The position numbers were made by a program, and so were the translations under genes. A model generated the notes under the pieces. It ran no database searches. It had not been told where the DNA came from and saw only the letters and a list, made by a program, of their open reading frames with translations. This document shows, in pieces, positions 15,372 through 26,247 of a stretch of 64,000 bases of DNA (positions are counted from its first letter, which is position 1; the number at the start of each line of letters is the position of its first letter). Source of the stretch: Cytobacillus firmus NBRC 15306 (GTDB taxonomy: Bacteria > Bacillota > Bacilli > Bacillales > Cytobacillaceae); the NCBI RefSeq assembly GCF_001591465.1, contig NZ_BCUY01000008.1, positions 27,751 to 91,750 on the forward strand, in the 5' to 3' direction.

Positions 15372-18017
15372 TTATTCTCCTTTTAGCTCTCTAATGCGAG
15401 CTTCTACAGCTGCTCTCTTCTCGCTGTAGTCTTGTTCTTTTGCTTTCTCTTCCTCAATTACTTTTTCTGGCGCTTTTTTAATAAAGCCTTCGTTGGAAAG
15501 TTTCTTTTGAACACGTTCTACTTCTTTATTTAATTTATCCCACTCTTTCTGCAGTCTGGCCACTTCTTCTTCGATATTAATCAGGCCTTCAAGCGGCAGA
15601 ATGATTTCTGCCCCAGTCACAACTGCTGTCATCGCCTTATCGGGTGTCTCAACCTCTAAAGCCAGCACCAGTTCCTCAGGATTACAGAAGCGTTCAATAT
15701 AGGCACGGTTATTTTCCAGTATAGCAAGAATTTCCTGGTCCTTAGCCCTTATCATCATTTTAATCTTCTTGCTCATTGGCGTGTTCACTTCAGCACGGCT
15801 GTTGCGGACAGAACGGATGATTTCAACAAGCAGCTTCATCTCATTTGCAGCCTGGTTGTCTGTGTATTCATCGTTTACAGCCGGCCACTGGGCAACCGTA
15901 ATGGATTCGCCTGAATGAGGAAGGTTCTGCCAGATTTCCTCTGTAATGAATGGCATAAATGGATGAAGCAGGCGCATTGTGTTATCCAGAACATATGCCA
16001 GGATAGAGCGCGTTGTTTTCTTGGCAGCTTCATCTTCGCCATACAGCGGAAGCTTCGCCATTTCAATATACCAGTCGCAGAAATCATCCCAAATGAAGTT
16101 GTACAGCACTCGGCCAACCTCTCCAAACTCATAGCGGTCAGACAATCTTGTAACAGTCTCGATTGTTTCATTCAAACGGGTTAATATCCATTTATCAGCA
16201 ACAGACTTTTCACCGCTTAAATCAATTTCTTCGAATTTCAATCCATCCATATTCATTAAGGCAAAGCGGGATGCGTTCCAGATTTTATTGGCAAAGTTCC
16301 AGGTTGCCTCTACCTTTTCCATGCTGAAGCGAAGATCCTGTCCCGGCGAGCTTCCTGTAGAAAGGAAGTAACGCAGTGAATCGGCACCATACTGGTCGAT
16401 TACATCCATCGGATCAACGCCATTTCCAAGTGACTTACTCATCTTGCGTCCCTGTGAGTCACGAACAAGACCATGAATTAATACATCCTGGAATGGACGC
16501 TCTCCTGTAAATTCGAGACCCTGGAAAATCATTCGTGATACCCAGAAGAAAATAATGTCATAGCCTGTTACAAGGGCAGCAGTCGGATAATATCTCTTAA
16601 AGTCAGCAGAGTCAGTATCCGGCCAGCCCATCGTTGAAAACGGCCATAATGCTGAACTGAACCATGTATCTAATACATCTTTATCCTGTTCCCAGTTTTC
16701 ACTATCTTCAGGAGCTTCATGACCTACATAAACCTCACCAGTCTCCTTGTGATACCAGGCCGGGATGCGGTGTCCCCACCAAAGCTGGCGTGAAATACAC
16801 CAGTCGCGGATATTTTCCATCCAGCGCAGATACGTTTTTTCAAATCGATCCGGAACAAAGTTCACTTTTTCCTCTTTATTCTGAAGTGCGATGGCTTCAT
16901 CCGCAAGAGGCTGCATTTTTACAAACCATTGTGTTGAAAGGTATGGTTCAACTACCGCACCGCTGCGCTCTGAATGGCCCACAGAATGCATATGCTCTTC
17001 AATTTTGAAAAGAACTCCTTCTCCCTGAAGATCCTTTACGATCTGCTTGCGGCATTCAAAGCGGTCCATACCCTGGTATTTACCGGCTCTGCTGTTCATC
17101 GTGCCATCTTCATTCATTACAAGAATTCTTTCAAGATTGTGGCGGTTTCCGATTTCGAAATCATTTGGGTCATGAGCAGGTGTAATTTTTACTGCACCTG
17201 ACCCAAAATCCATCTCTACATAATCATCTGCAACAATCGGAATTTCGCGTCCTGTAATAGGCAATTTAACCGTCTTGCCGATTAAATGCTTATAGCGCTC
17301 ATCTTCCGGGTGTACAGCTACAGCAGTATCGCCAAGCATCGTTTCAGGGCGTGTAGTGGCAATTTCGATATGTCCCGAACCGTCTGTCAGTGGATATCTC
17401 ATATGGTAGAAAGCACCTTGAACATCCTTGTAAATAACTTCGATATCAGAAAGGGCCGTTTTCGTGGACGGATCCCAGTTGATGATGTACTCGCCGCGGT
17501 AAATCAATCCTTTATTATAAAGTGAAACGAAAACCTCTCTGACAGCTTTTGATAACCCTTCATCAAGGGTGAAGCGTTCTCGGCTGTAATCAAGCCCTAA
17601 ACCAAGTTTTGACCATTGCTGGCGGATATGGCTGGCATACTCCTCTTTCCACTTCCATGTTTCTTCCACAAATTTTTCACGGCCTAAATCATAGCGGCTT
17701 TTGCCATCATTGCGAAGCTTTTCTTCAACCTTTGCCTGAGTGGCAATACCCGCATGATCCATTCCAGGAAGCCATAAAACATCGTATCCCTGCATGCGCT
17801 TCATTCGTGTGAGGATATCCTGCAGCGTCGTATCCCATGCATGGCCGAGATGAAGCTTACCAGTTACGTTCGGAGGCGGAATCACAATTGTATACGGCTG
17901 CTTCGTTTCGTCGTCTTTTGCTTCAAAGAACTTCCCTTCCAGCCACCAGTCATATCTTCCTTTTTCAATCGCCTGCGGATCATATTTCGTCGGCATTGAT
18001 AATTCATTGTTATCCAT
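15372..18017 (-). CDS. valS: valyl-tRNA synthetase
   Basis: Charges tRNA-Val. 881 residues, normal for a bacterial ValRS. Class I signatures are present: HIGH-type [14 protein letters not shown] (about 47-60) and KMSKSLGN (about 525). The CP1 editing domain lies between them, followed by an anticodon-binding domain and a C-terminal coiled-coil arm (about 810-880, rich in Lys and Glu). It is preceded by a T-box leader with a GTC specifier, so transcription should rise when uncharged tRNA-Val accumulates. folC follows on the same strand. Confidence 0.98.
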   Translation of the reverse strand: MDNNELSMPTKYDPQAIEKGRYDWWLEGKFFEAKDDETKQPYTIVIPPPNVTGKLHLGHAWDTTLQDILTRMKRMQGYDVLWLPGMDHAGIATQAKVEEKLRNDGKSRYDLGREKFVEETWKWKEEYASHIRQQWSKLGLGLDYSRERFTLDEGLSKAVREVFVSLYNKGLIYRGEYIINWDPSTKTALSDIEVIYKDVQGAFYHMRYPLTDGSGHIEIATTRPETMLGDTAVAVHPEDERYKHLIGKTVKLPITGREIPIVADDYVEMDFGSGAVKITPAHDPNDFEIGNRHNLERILVMNEDGTMNSRAGKYQGMDRFECRKQIVKDLQGEGVLFKIEEHMHSVGHSERSGAVVEPYLSTQWFVKMQPLADEAIALQNKEEKVNFVPDRFEKTYLRWMENIRDWCISRQLWWGHRIPAWYHKETGEVYVGHEAPEDSENWEQDKDVLDTWFSSALWPFSTMGWPDTDSADFKRYYPTAALVTGYDIIFFWVSRMIFQGLEFTGERPFQDVLIHGLVRDSQGRKMSKSLGNGVDPMDVIDQYGADSLRYFLSTGSSPGQDLRFSMEKVEATWNFANKIWNASRFALMNMDGLKFEEIDLSGEKSVADKWILTRLNETIETVTRLSDRYEFGEVGRVLYNFIWDDFCDWYIEMAKLPLYGEDEAAKKTTRSILAYVLDNTMRLLHPFMPFITEEIWQNLPHSGESITVAQWPAVNDEYTDNQAANEMKLLVEIIRSVRNSRAEVNTPMSKKIKMMIRAKDQEILAILENNRAYIERFCNPEELVLALEVETPDKAMTAVVTGAEIILPLEGLINIEEEVARLQKEWDKLNKEVERVQKKLSNEGFIKKAPEKVIEEEKAKEQDYSEKRAAVEARIRELKGE

Positions 18018-18060
18018 ATGTCATTCTTCCTTTCTAAAAGCAATCAGCAAAAATAAAAAA

Positions 18061-18322
18061 ACTCCACTCGCCTTAAAAGGACGAATGGAGTTTGCTTCGC
18101 GGTACCACCTTTTTTTCAACCAATAAAGAAAATCCGGGTAAGACATTCTTATAGTGATTGACACTTGTGCAGATAACGGATTTCCCGTCTTTTACTACTT
18201 GGCTGCTGCCTTTCGCAAAAGATGCTCTAGGGCGACCTTCCAACGGTTCTGCCTGGATAACCTTTCAGCTGCTGGTTTTCCTCTCTAAAAGGCAAATGGC
18301 CATTGTACTCTTCCCTGTCTTA
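18061..18322 (-). promoter_or_regulatory. T-box leader (tRNA-Val) of valS
   Basis: The minus strand shows the T-box sequence AGGTGGTACCGCG (18110-18098), followed by a terminator stem ACTCCATTCGTCC / GGCGAGTGGAGT (18092-18061) and a T run. Aligning the specifier region with the ilv leader in this window places codon GTC (Val) at 18236-18234. Binding of uncharged tRNA-Val would favour the antiterminator. The specifier call depends on my manual alignment. Confidence 0.92.
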
Positions 18323-18349
18323 GCATCGATATAAAGTTATATATAAAAT

Positions 18350-18379
18350 ATACTACCGAAAAAAACCTGTTATAGTCAA
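18350..18379 (-). promoter_or_regulatory. sigma-A-like promoter of the valS leader
   Basis: Minus strand TTGACT (18379-18374), 18-nt spacer, TAGTAT (18355-18350), about 30 nt upstream of T-box stem I. Confidence 0.55.
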
Positions 18380-18556
18380 TAAGGATTCCCCAGTTTTTTA
18401 TATATTATTCACCGTCTCCATTGAAGTGCTGATAAATTTGCCCTTATTCATTGCCGGGTGCGAGAACGTTATAGGGGAAAAAATGAAAATAGGCACTTTA
18501 CGGAAAAAAGAATCATAGGATATATAAAAGAACATTGGGGAAAGGGGTATGCGCAA

Positions 18557-18748
18557 ATGAGAAGAAAATATAATCCCTACACACTGCCTCCCTGGTTAAG
18601 AACTTTCAGGAATGTATGTGCACAATTCATTATCCCGTTCTGTGTTTTTCAAGGCATAAGAACAATATTATTGCCTACTACCTTCGATGTACTGCTGCTT
18701 TCGCTGTTCATCCTGATCGCTATCGCCTTTCATCTTCAATTGGTTTAG
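18557..18748 (+). CDS. small membrane protein, unknown function
   Basis: 63 residues starting at ATG 18557, 9-20 nt downstream of GGGGAAAGGGG. The frame is open to 18458, but that upstream part has no ribosome-binding site. The N-terminal 20 residues are basic, followed by two hydrophobic stretches (about 21-35 and 42-63). It sits divergently from the valS leader and converges on ysxE. B. subtilis has a small unstudied membrane gene (yszA, from memory) at the same place, which supports it being real. No function is known. Confidence 0.6.
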   Translation: MRRKYNPYTLPPWLRTFRNVCAQFIIPFCVFQGIRTILLPTTFDVLLLSLFILIAIAFHLQLV

Positions 18749-18777
18749 GAGCCCGCATCCTTCAGCTTTGGGCTCCT
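18747..18777. terminator. hairpin between the small membrane gene and ysxE
   Basis: 8-bp stem AGGAGCCC / GGGCTCCT with a 15-nt loop between convergent gene ends. The right arm lies in the last codons of ysxE and the T tract is weak. Confidence 0.5.
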
Positions 18778-19829
18778 TCCTGTGCTTGAGCTTCTGCTGC
18801 CGCTTTGGCTTCCTGCTTTTGCCTCTCAATCTCATCGATCCTCATAACGGCATATTCAATGTTTTTTAAAAGCCAGTACTGCCTTTGCAGATGCTGAACC
18901 GCCTTTCTTTCTCCTCTCTTTCCTTCCCCTTTATAATATTGTTCGCAAGCTTTGATAATCGGACTCGGATGAGCAAAGTAGCTTTGAAACAGCAGCATCT
19001 CGTCGTCCCTGAAGGGAGAGTACTTCATATATGTGTATATCCATTCTACACATTCTTCCGATCTTTTTGGATGTGTTTTCAGTGTTCTTGATAAAAACGG
19101 CAGCAAATCATGAAGCGGCGATCCCTGTCTTGCATTTTCGAAATTTGTGAAGTAACCATATCCCCTATCATCGTATAAAAAATGTTCGGTTGAAACTTTT
19201 CCATGAATGATGACCGTACGTGCTTTTTCACTTTCCTTTGTTTTTTCATACCAATCCTTAAATTTATTTGTGGAGAATTTTAGTGCCTGGCTGACATCAT
19301 GGTAGTATAGGGAAAACATCAGCTCAAAAGGAGACATATACTCTTTTCGTTCGCAGGCCTCGATGAATCCTTCCAGAAACTCCTTTTCCTTCTCCCATTC
19401 CTGTAAGGTATTTTCATAATGTTCAGTACGGTCTTCTTTTTTTATAGGAACTTCCCGTGAGGACAACGTGTGGAGTCTTGCCAATTCCCTAATCATCTGC
19501 TGATGCCGCTCAAATCTGTCCTCCTTTTCTTCATTGGACATCCAGGGCATTAAATAAAATAATTCATTCTGATGGAGCACAGCATATCTCCCGTCCACCG
19601 TTGGGTAAATTGGAACTATTCTGTTATAGCCTTTTTGAAAGAGTGTTTGTACATGCCTTATAAAATCCGCTCCACGCTGAGGCTTTATTCTCTTCAAAGC
19701 AAACACGCCTTTGCTGCTGTAAACCTTCTGAACTCTCCCAAAATCCTCTGCAAAATGCGGCTCTAATGAATAATGTTTTAAAATGGGAGAGACTTTCTGC
19801 AGCCGATTTTTTTCTTCCACCTTAACCAC
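18762..19829 (-). CDS. ysxE: YsxE, CotS-family kinase-like spore coat protein
   Basis: 355 residues of the CotS/YsxE family, which has a degenerate aminoglycoside-phosphotransferase/protein-kinase fold. In B. subtilis ysxE lies directly after spoVID, as here, and its product is a spore-coat protein. The nucleotide-binding region reads VYSSKGVFALKRIKP; the catalytic loop reads HGKVSTEHFLYDD, where the usual catalytic Asp after HG is Lys, so kinase activity is doubtful. The C-terminus is an Ala/Gln/Glu-rich tail. A terminator at 19873-19901 separates it from spoVID, so it may have its own promoter or depend on read-through. Confidence 0.88.
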   Translation of the reverse strand: MVKVEEKNRLQKVSPILKHYSLEPHFAEDFGRVQKVYSSKGVFALKRIKPQRGADFIRHVQTLFQKGYNRIVPIYPTVDGRYAVLHQNELFYLMPWMSNEEKEDRFERHQQMIRELARLHTLSSREVPIKKEDRTEHYENTLQEWEKEKEFLEGFIEACERKEYMSPFELMFSLYYHDVSQALKFSTNKFKDWYEKTKESEKARTVIIHGKVSTEHFLYDDRGYGYFTNFENARQGSPLHDLLPFLSRTLKTHPKRSEECVEWIYTYMKYSPFRDDEMLLFQSYFAHPSPIIKACEQYYKGEGKRGERKAVQHLQRQYWLLKNIEYAVMRIDEIERQKQEAKAAAEAQAQEGAQS

Positions 19830-19872
19830 TCACTTTCCAGAATGAAAAAAATATACTTTGGTTAAACAAATA

Positions 19873-19901
19873 GCTGAGCGGGTTATCAATACCTGCTCAG
19901 C
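19873..19901 (-). terminator. terminator of spoVID
   Basis: 11-bp stem (GCTGAGCGGGT / ACCTGCTCAGC, one G-T pair) with a 7-nt loop just after the spoVID stop, followed by TATTTGTTT on the minus strand. Confidence 0.65.
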
Positions 19902-19912
19902 CTTTTAACCTT

Positions 19913-21172
19913 TTAATGGGCTACCGCAACAGGAATGTACAGCACTTGCCCTTCATAAATATCCTGATTAATTTCCAGATGATTCACCCTTAATAGCTGC
20001 TGAGCCGGTATATCATACCTTTCAGCAATGGCATCAATTGTGTCACCGTTCTGCACAATGCAAACCTTGAGTTTAACATGTTCTTCTGACTCTTCCTTGC
20101 GGGCAAAAAACTCAGTTAACGACATGCTTTTCTTTTTGGAGAGTTTCTTTTTCTTAGCTTCCTGTTCTGAAGAGGATGATGATTCCTCTGTTTCCTCAGG
20201 GGTTTCCTGTGCAGCTGCCTGGACAGGTTTCTTTTCAAAAGATGGGCTATCTGATTCGGACCCTTCCGTCATTTGATAAATTTCCTGTGCAGTAGGCGGT
20301 GTTTCCTCTTCACTGCGCTGAGAAGAGAAAGATATTTCCGGTGCAGTTTTTTGCGTCTGTTCTTCTTGCGGCTGGTCTTGTGTTACTTCAAGCGCTGCAG
20401 GCACTGCAGGTTTGATGACTTCCTGCTCATCCGTTTCAGGCTGCTTTCTTGCTTCTGCCTCAAAAGGGATATATACCTCAGCTGTCTCCGGCTGCTCTTC
20501 CAGCTGTTCCTCTTCCCGTATATCTTCCTCGGCACCAGCGAAAACCTGTTCAGTGGATGCCTGTTCCTCCCTTTCTTCCTCCTGTTCCTGTTCTTCCTGC
20601 TGATAAGACGGCCATTCCTGCAGAATCGGCTCTTCTTCCTCTGTCTCCTCCACCGCTTCAGAAGATCTGTACAGAGGCTCTAATTCTTCAGTTTCAGGTT
20701 CAATTTCTTCCTCCCATACTTGAACAGGCACATGCTGCTGATCGCCATATAATCCTGTTATGGTTAAATTAGCTGTCAGCTTCATACAGCTTCTTTCCGG
20801 CAGAACATAATCGAAGGACTCTACCGCAACGTCAATATCGTAAATGCTTTGGATTCTATTATTCGGAATGGTGATATCGACAGGAAAGTAATGCTTGAAT
20901 TCACAAATTCCTTCTCCCCGTTCTTCAATTGTCTGAACGAACTTGGTAACTGCAAAATCCTCTTGTTCTTCCTCGGATGCTTCTTCTTCGCTGCGTCTAT
21001 ACTCACCCGCCAGTTCCAGTGCTCCCTGGATTGTTACATATTGATCGCTTTCCTGAATTGTTATATTGGGGTCTAACGAGATGGAAATCAGGTCTGATAC
21101 TTCCTGTCCTTTTTGAAACCATACTGATTCTTCTAAAGAAAATCGTAAGCACGATGGATTCCCCTGAGACAA
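19913..21172 (-). CDS. spoVID: SpoVID, spore coat encasement protein
   Basis: Morphogenetic protein that lets the coat wrap around the forespore. 419 residues from TTG 21172, chosen because GGGAGGAG lies 5-6 nt upstream and the resulting N-terminus (SQGNPSCLRFSLEESVWFQK) matches B. subtilis SpoVID; an ATG 12 codons upstream has no such support. The N-terminal domain (about 1-150) binds coat proteins in B. subtilis. A long Glu/Gln-rich variable linker (about 155-355) follows, and a C-terminal LysM domain (about 370-419, QNGDTIDAIAERYDIP) may bind peptidoglycan or lipid II. Position between hemL and ysxE is as in B. subtilis. Expected to be expressed in the mother cell under sigma-E; no promoter was assigned. 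Confidence 0.93.
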   Translation of the reverse strand: MSQGNPSCLRFSLEESVWFQKGQEVSDLISISLDPNITIQESDQYVTIQGALELAGEYRRSEEEASEEEQEDFAVTKFVQTIEERGEGICEFKHYFPVDITIPNNRIQSIYDIDVAVESFDYVLPERSCMKLTANLTITGLYGDQQHVPVQVWEEEIEPETEELEPLYRSSEAVEETEEEEPILQEWPSYQQEEQEQEEEREEQASTEQVFAGAEEDIREEEQLEEQPETAEVYIPFEAEARKQPETDEQEVIKPAVPAALEVTQDQPQEEQTQKTAPEISFSSQRSEEETPPTAQEIYQMTEGSESDSPSFEKKPVQAAAQETPEETEESSSSSEQEAKKKKLSKKKSMSLTEFFARKEESEEHVKLKVCIVQNGDTIDAIAERYDIPAQQLLRVNHLEINQDIYEGQVLYIPVAVAH

Positions 21173-21283
21173 AGCGACTCCTCCCTTCGAATCTTTGCGT
21201 TTAATCACTATGTCATTAACAATCCTATGAGGGATGAGGATACTTTATGATTAGAAAAATAGCGCTTAATGGGAATATGAAAA

Positions 21284-21307
21284 ACACTCATCAAAAATGA
21301 TGAGTGT
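21284..21307 (-). terminator. terminator of the hem operon
   Basis: 9-bp stem ACACTCATC / GATGAGTGT, 6-nt loop, then TTTTT on the minus strand, 11 nt after the hemL stop. Confidence 0.85.
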
Positions 21308-21317
21308 CAGGTTTTGC

Positions 21318-22604
21318 TTATTTTAATTTGGAGAATGCCTTTTCAGCAGCCAAGATTGTTTTTTCGATATCCTCATCTGTATGTGCAGTTGAGAGGAAGA
21401 GTCCTTCGAATTGGGATGGCGGCAGGAAGACTCCCTGGTTTGCCATTTCCCTGTAGTATTCTGCAAAGAATTCAAGATTGGATGTTTTGGCTTTTTCATA
21501 GTTAACAACGTCTTCATTTGTAAAGAAGATGCCGATCATGGATCCGGCCCGGTTGATGGTGTGCGGGATATCATATTTTTCAGCAGCTGCCTTAAGCCCT
21601 TCTTCCAGTCTGTCTGCTTTTCTTTCAAATTCTTTGTAGGAATCCGGTGTCAGCTGGCTTAAAGTCTCGAAACCGGCTGTCATGGCAAGAGGATTTCCTG
21701 ATAATGTTCCTGCCTGGTAAATTGGGCCGCTTGGTGCAATCTGCTTCATTATTTCAGCTTTTCCCCCATATGCACCGACTGGGAGACCGCCCCCAATAAC
21801 TTTTCCAAGACATGTAATGTCCGGAGTCACCCCAAAATAGCCCTGCGCACAATTGTAGCCAACGCGGAATCCGGTCATTACTTCATCAAAAATAAGCAGG
21901 GATCCGTTTTGCTCTGTAATTTCCCTTAAGCCTTCAAGGAAGCCTGGCTGTGGAGGAACGACTCCCATATTTCCAGCTACCGGCTCCACAATCACACCTG
22001 CAATATCACCTCCGAATTGCTCGAAGGCATATCTTACACTGTCCAGATCATTATAAGGAACTGTAATCGTGTTTTTAGCAACACCTTCAGGAACACCCGG
22101 ACTGTCAGGCAGCCCCAATGTTGCTACACCAGAGCCGGCTTTGATTAGAAGAGAATCGCCGTGGCCATGATAGCAGCCTTCAAATTTCATGATTTTATTC
22201 CGGCCGGTGTATCCTCGAGCAAGTCTTAAAGCACTCATGGTAGCTTCTGTTCCGGAAGAAACCATTCGCACCACTTCGATGGATGGGACGCGCTCAATAA
22301 CAAGCTTAGCAAGCTCGTTCTCAATTTCAGTTGGAGCTCCGAAGCTTGTCCCCATTTCAGCTACTTTTTTAATACCCTCGACCACACGTTCATTCGTATG
22401 ACCCAGAATTAAGGGGCCCCAGGACAATACATAATCAATATATTCATTGCCATCGATATCGTAGATTTTAGAGCCGCGTCCGCGTTCCATAAAAATGGGA
22501 TCCATATTAACCGATTTAAAGGCACGTACAGGAGAGTTTACTCCTCCAGGCATCAATTCGCTTGCCTCTTTAAAAGCCTTGTTAGATTTTTCATAAGAGC
22601 GCAT
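21318..22604 (-). CDS. hemL: glutamate-1-semialdehyde 2,1-aminomutase
   Basis: PLP enzyme converting glutamate-1-semialdehyde to 5-aminolevulinate, the second step of the C5 heme pathway. 428 residues, full length. Typical segments are [12 protein letters not shown] near the N-terminus, [23 protein letters not shown], and the PLP lysine in [16 protein letters not shown]. Last gene of hemA-X-C-D-B-L, 54 nt after hemB, followed by a strong terminator. Confidence 0.98.
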   Translation of the reverse strand: MRSYEKSNKAFKEASELMPGGVNSPVRAFKSVNMDPIFMERGRGSKIYDIDGNEYIDYVLSWGPLILGHTNERVVEGIKKVAEMGTSFGAPTEIENELAKLVIERVPSIEVVRMVSSGTEATMSALRLARGYTGRNKIMKFEGCYHGHGDSLLIKAGSGVATLGLPDSPGVPEGVAKNTITVPYNDLDSVRYAFEQFGGDIAGVIVEPVAGNMGVVPPQPGFLEGLREITEQNGSLLIFDEVMTGFRVGYNCAQGYFGVTPDITCLGKVIGGGLPVGAYGGKAEIMKQIAPSGPIYQAGTLSGNPLAMTAGFETLSQLTPDSYKEFERKADRLEEGLKAAAEKYDIPHTINRAGSMIGIFFTNEDVVNYEKAKTSNLEFFAEYYREMANQGVFLPPSQFEGLFLSTAHTDEDIEKTILAAEKAFSKLK

Positions 22605-22658
22605 GTCATCCCTCTTTTCTATTTAATAAGGAGTTTCATTAACTAATGATCTGCAGTT

Positions 22659-23639
22659 TTAGCCTTGTTCCTTAATCCACCTTGCCGCATCTTTTGCATG
22701 GTAAGTAATAATTAAATCACTCCCTGCACGCTTCATGCCTGTAAGCATTTCCATAACTATTCTCTGTTCATCGATCCAGCCGTTTTGTGCCGCAGCTTTA
22801 ACCATTGAATATTCGCCGCTCACATTATAAATCACAATTGGCAGATTGATGTTGTTCTTAACGTCCCGTACAATATCCAAATAAGGCATTCCCGGTTTAA
22901 CAATCAGGAAATCTGCCCCTTCCATTAAATCAGATTCAGCTTCGCGCATGGCTTCCATGCGGTTGGCAGGATCCATCTGATATGCTTTCCGGTCACCAAA
23001 TTGCGGTGTGCTGTCAGCTGCATCCCGGAAAGGACCATAGAATGCAGATGCGTATTTAACTGCATAAGACATAACCGGGATATCTTCAAATCCGGCTTCA
23101 TCAAGACCTGCCCGGATGGCTGCTGTAAACCCATCCATCATATTTGAAGGGGCAATAATGTCTGCTCCTGCTTTAGCCTGGCTTACAGCCGTCTGCACAA
23201 GCAGTTCCAGAGATGCATCATTCAGCACTTCTCCATTTTCAATCAAACCGCAATGGCCATGGTCGGTATACTCGCAAAGACAAGTATCAGCAATAATGAT
23301 GATTTCAGGATATTTAGCTTTAATAAACCTTGTAGCTTCCTGTACGATTCCATGGTCATGATAAGCCTGCTGCCCGCATGCATCTTTCTCTTTAGGAATT
23401 CCAAATAAGAGAACGGACTTTATTCCAAGAGAAACAACTTCGGTCATCTCCTCTTCCAGATGATCCAGCGATAAGTTGAAGATGCCCGGCATTGAAGGTA
23501 TTTCTCTTTTAATGCCTTCACCTTCTGCCACGAAAATCGGATAAATTAAATCATCAATGCGCAAGAAGTTTTCACGGATAAGCGCTCTCATATTCGGACT
23601 TTTTCGAAGGCGTCTATGCCTGTTAAATTGAAGATCCAT
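22659..23639 (-). CDS. hemB: delta-aminolevulinic acid dehydratase (porphobilinogen synthase)
   Basis: Condenses two 5-aminolevulinates to porphobilinogen. 326 residues. The metal-site cysteine region reads [15 protein letters not shown], so it is of the zinc-dependent Cys-rich type; the Schiff-base lysines lie in [19 protein letters not shown] and [11 protein letters not shown]. The start overlaps the stop of hemD by 1 nt, which indicates translational coupling. Confidence 0.98.
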   Translation of the reverse strand: MDLQFNRHRRLRKSPNMRALIRENFLRIDDLIYPIFVAEGEGIKREIPSMPGIFNLSLDHLEEEMTEVVSLGIKSVLLFGIPKEKDACGQQAYHDHGIVQEATRFIKAKYPEIIIIADTCLCEYTDHGHCGLIENGEVLNDASLELLVQTAVSQAKAGADIIAPSNMMDGFTAAIRAGLDEAGFEDIPVMSYAVKYASAFYGPFRDAADSTPQFGDRKAYQMDPANRMEAMREAESDLMEGADFLIVKPGMPYLDIVRDVKNNINLPIVIYNVSGEYSMVKAAAQNGWIDEQRIVMEMLTGMKRAGSDLIITYHAKDAARWIKEQG

Positions 23640-24418
23640 TACTTTTCCCTCCTGGTTTCTGCTAAATATCTAATAATGCTCTTAAGCATGCTATGTACTG
23701 TATATTCTTCCGGAACTGCATGCACCTGCAGGCCATGTGCCTCTGCACGTTCTTTTGTCACAGGGCCGATGCAGCCAACCAAACTGTTTTTCACCGCATT
23801 CTGAAAACCAAGCTCCTTTATAGCCTCCATAAAATGATCCACTGTGGAGGGACTGGTAAAAGGAAGAATGTCTAACCCTTTTCCTGAAAGCTGTTCTCTT
23901 AACAGGCTGATGCTGTCACGTGGAAAAGTAGTTTTATAAACAATGATTTCATCAACATTTGCACCCTTTTCTGAGAGAGAAGCTGCGATGTAGTCACGTG
24001 CGAGATTTCCTTTAGGGATCAATACCTTCATCCCTTTTTCCACTAGCGGCAAAAAATCCTCAACAAACCCTTCAGCAACATATTCTCCGGGTACAAACTG
24101 CACCTTTAATCCCTTATCAGCAATCATTTTTTTTGTTTTCTCGCCGATAACCGCTATTTTAGGGAAAGGGCTGCTTAGACTAAAATTCTCAAAAAAAACA
24201 TCCACAGCAGTTTTGCTGGTGAATATCACCCAGTCATAAGTATGAATTTGCTTACGGGCTTGAAATAAAGCTTTATTCCGCAAAGGCTCAAAAGCAATCA
24301 GGGGGATCTCAACCGGCATCCCCCCATAGCTTCGGATAAGAGCTGAAAAGGACTGAGCCTCTTTTTTCCCTCTTGGCACCAGAACATTCATGCCATCTAA
24401 AGGGGAAGTCCGTTTCAT
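23639..24418 (-). CDS. hemD: uroporphyrinogen-III synthase
   Basis: Closes hydroxymethylbilane to uroporphyrinogen III with inversion of ring D. 259 residues, normal for this poorly conserved family. Recognisable parts are [10 protein letters not shown] near the N-terminus, [20 protein letters not shown] and [10 protein letters not shown] near the C-terminus. Identification is strengthened by position between hemC (4-nt overlap) and hemB (1-nt overlap). Confidence 0.94.
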   Translation of the reverse strand: MKRTSPLDGMNVLVPRGKKEAQSFSALIRSYGGMPVEIPLIAFEPLRNKALFQARKQIHTYDWVIFTSKTAVDVFFENFSLSSPFPKIAVIGEKTKKMIADKGLKVQFVPGEYVAEGFVEDFLPLVEKGMKVLIPKGNLARDYIAASLSEKGANVDEIIVYKTTFPRDSISLLREQLSGKGLDILPFTSPSTVDHFMEAIKELGFQNAVKNSLVGCIGPVTKERAEAHGLQVHAVPEEYTVHSMLKSIIRYLAETRREK

Positions 24419-25350
24419 TGCCCGTCAAGCTCCTCTTTTACCCTGTCGATAAGCTCTTTAGCTCCCTGTCCGGTTAACTTAACAGCCACCTTAACACCAA
24501 GCTCTTCCGGGTTTGAACCTGTTAGTGTCTCCTTGTATATCACTTTTCCATCAGGAGAACCTACAAGTCCAGTTAACTCCAATTCCCCTGTTTCATTAAT
24601 TGTTGCAAACCCTGCAATCGGAACCTGGCAGCCGCCTTCCATCTTATGCAGGAATGCACGCTCTGCACGCACAGTCTGGTTCGTCTCAGGGCATGTGAAT
24701 TTATCAAGCAATGCCCTTAGCTCCTTATCACTTTCACGGCACTCTATGGAAAGTGCTCCCTGGCCAACTGCCGGCACACAGATTTCCGGCTCCAGGAATT
24801 CCGTAACAACATCCGATGCCCAGCCCATCCTGGATAGACCTGCTGCCGCAAGAATAATTGCATCATATTCTTCCGTTTCCAGTTTGGATAATCGGGTATC
24901 TATGTTTCCTCTGATCCACTTAATCTCGAGATCCGGACGCTGTGCCAGAAGCTGTGCCCCTCTGCGCAGGCTGCTTGTTCCAATTGCAGATCCCGGCTTT
25001 AAGTCATTCAGTTTGATATGCCCTTTTGAAATGAGTGCATCCCGATGGTCTTCTCTTTCCGGAATGCTTCCAATTGTCAGACCTTCCGGAAGAACAGCAG
25101 GCATATCCTTCATGCTATGTACAGCCATATCAATTTCCTCATCAAGCATGGCCTGTTCAATTTCCTTTACGAATAAACCTTTTCCTCCGACCTTTGAAAG
25201 GGTAACATCAAGAATTTTATCACCTTTTGTGACAATTTCCTTCACTTCAAATTCAAAGGATGGATCGATCTTTTTCAATTGGCTGATCACCCAGTTGGTC
25301 TGAGTTAATGCCAGCTTGCTTCGTCTTGAACCTACAATTATTTTTCTCAT
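24415..25350 (-). CDS. hemC: porphobilinogen deaminase (hydroxymethylbilane synthase)
   Basis: Polymerises four porphobilinogens to hydroxymethylbilane. 311 residues from ATG 25350, which has AGGAGG 5 nt upstream; an ATG five codons earlier is rejected because the SD lies inside that extension. Motifs are [31 protein letters not shown] and the dipyrromethane-cofactor cysteine in EGGCQVPI. It overlaps hemD by 4 nt. Confidence 0.98.
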   Translation of the reverse strand: MRKIIVGSRRSKLALTQTNWVISQLKKIDPSFEFEVKEIVTKGDKILDVTLSKVGGKGLFVKEIEQAMLDEEIDMAVHSMKDMPAVLPEGLTIGSIPEREDHRDALISKGHIKLNDLKPGSAIGTSSLRRGAQLLAQRPDLEIKWIRGNIDTRLSKLETEEYDAIILAAAGLSRMGWASDVVTEFLEPEICVPAVGQGALSIECRESDKELRALLDKFTCPETNQTVRAERAFLHKMEGGCQVPIAGFATINETGELELTGLVGSPDGKVIYKETLTGSNPEELGVKVAVKLTGQGAKELIDRVKEELDGQ

Positions 25351-25399
25351 GACAGCCTCCTGCAATTATGTCTGGCAGCGAACAGTCGCCTCCGCTATT

Positions 25400-26233
25400 C
25401 TATGAATACCAAAAATGGAAAGATGAAAGTTTGCCGAATAAAAAGAAGTTAATTAATACAATTAAAAATGATGCTAAATTCCAGAGTGCTAAAGATTTTC
25501 CATATAAGCCCTTTCCTACTTTCATATAGAGATAAATACTATATAAAGCCAGGACAATGAATGAACCGATTACCTTGGAGTCATACCAGACCATATGCGG
25601 CAGTTTAATGTATGCCCACTGGATGCCTAAAATTAAACTTATCATCAGCATAGGTACACCGATTACATTTAATACATAGGACATATGTTCAAGCTTTGAC
25701 AAATCCGTTATCCGGAGCAGCCTCGTTCCCCACTTTTTCCTTTTCAGCAAATCATATTGAATAAGATACAGCAATGAAAAAACGAAGGAGAGCGAGAAGG
25801 CCCCATATGAAAGAATCGCAACTGTTATATGAATCAGCAGGAGTTCTGATATGAGCTGCTGCGCTTTGACAGCCGAATCAATCTGCACAGGTGCGAATGT
25901 ATGAATCGCCATGATGATAAAGCCCAGAACATTTGTAAAAAAGACGATAAAATCAACTCTGAGCAGCCTGTTGATTCCCAAAGAAAGAGTGATAAGCACC
26001 CAGGCATAAAAATACAGGCCCTCAAAAATGGTCAATACGGGAAACCTTCCTGTATTAATCATATAAAGTATTAGGAACACCGTTTGAAGCACCCATACAA
26101 ATGCAAGTAACCAGAAGGCAATTCTATTCGCCTTCCGGTTATGATGAAGAAAATCAATAAAATATAATAAGACACATAAGGCATACAGAACCACCGTGAA
26201 TTCATGCAGCCGTGTCATATAGATGTCAAACAT
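25400..26233 (-). CDS. hemX: HemX, integral membrane protein of the heme operon
   Basis: 277 residues with about eight hydrophobic segments, a CcsA/cytochrome-c-assembly-like membrane protein. In B. subtilis HemX lowers the amount of HemA (glutamyl-tRNA reductase). It lies between hemA (14-nt gap) and hemC. His and Trp residues typical of the CcsA fold are present (HTFAP, GIQWAYIKLPHMVWYDSK). Whether it binds heme here is not shown by the sequence. Confidence 0.93.
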   Translation of the reverse strand: MFDIYMTRLHEFTVVLYALCVLLYFIDFLHHNRKANRIAFWLLAFVWVLQTVFLILYMINTGRFPVLTIFEGLYFYAWVLITLSLGINRLLRVDFIVFFTNVLGFIIMAIHTFAPVQIDSAVKAQQLISELLLIHITVAILSYGAFSLSFVFSLLYLIQYDLLKRKKWGTRLLRITDLSKLEHMSYVLNVIGVPMLMISLILGIQWAYIKLPHMVWYDSKVIGSFIVLALYSIYLYMKVGKGLYGKSLALWNLASFLIVLINFFLFGKLSSFHFWYS

Positions 26234-26247
26234 GGACAGGACCCCTT

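Noticed and set aside
18458..18556. Upstream extension of the small membrane-protein ORF (start at 18458)
   Set aside because: The extension has no ribosome-binding site; GGGGAAAGGGG sits correctly for ATG 18557.
20273..20683. 136-residue Phe/Leu/Arg-rich plus-strand ORF
   Set aside because: Antisense of the Glu/Gln-rich linker of spoVID, so its composition is a by-product.
24533..25303. 256-residue plus-strand ORF antisense to hemC
   Set aside because: Shadow of a highly conserved gene; no ribosome-binding site or domain.
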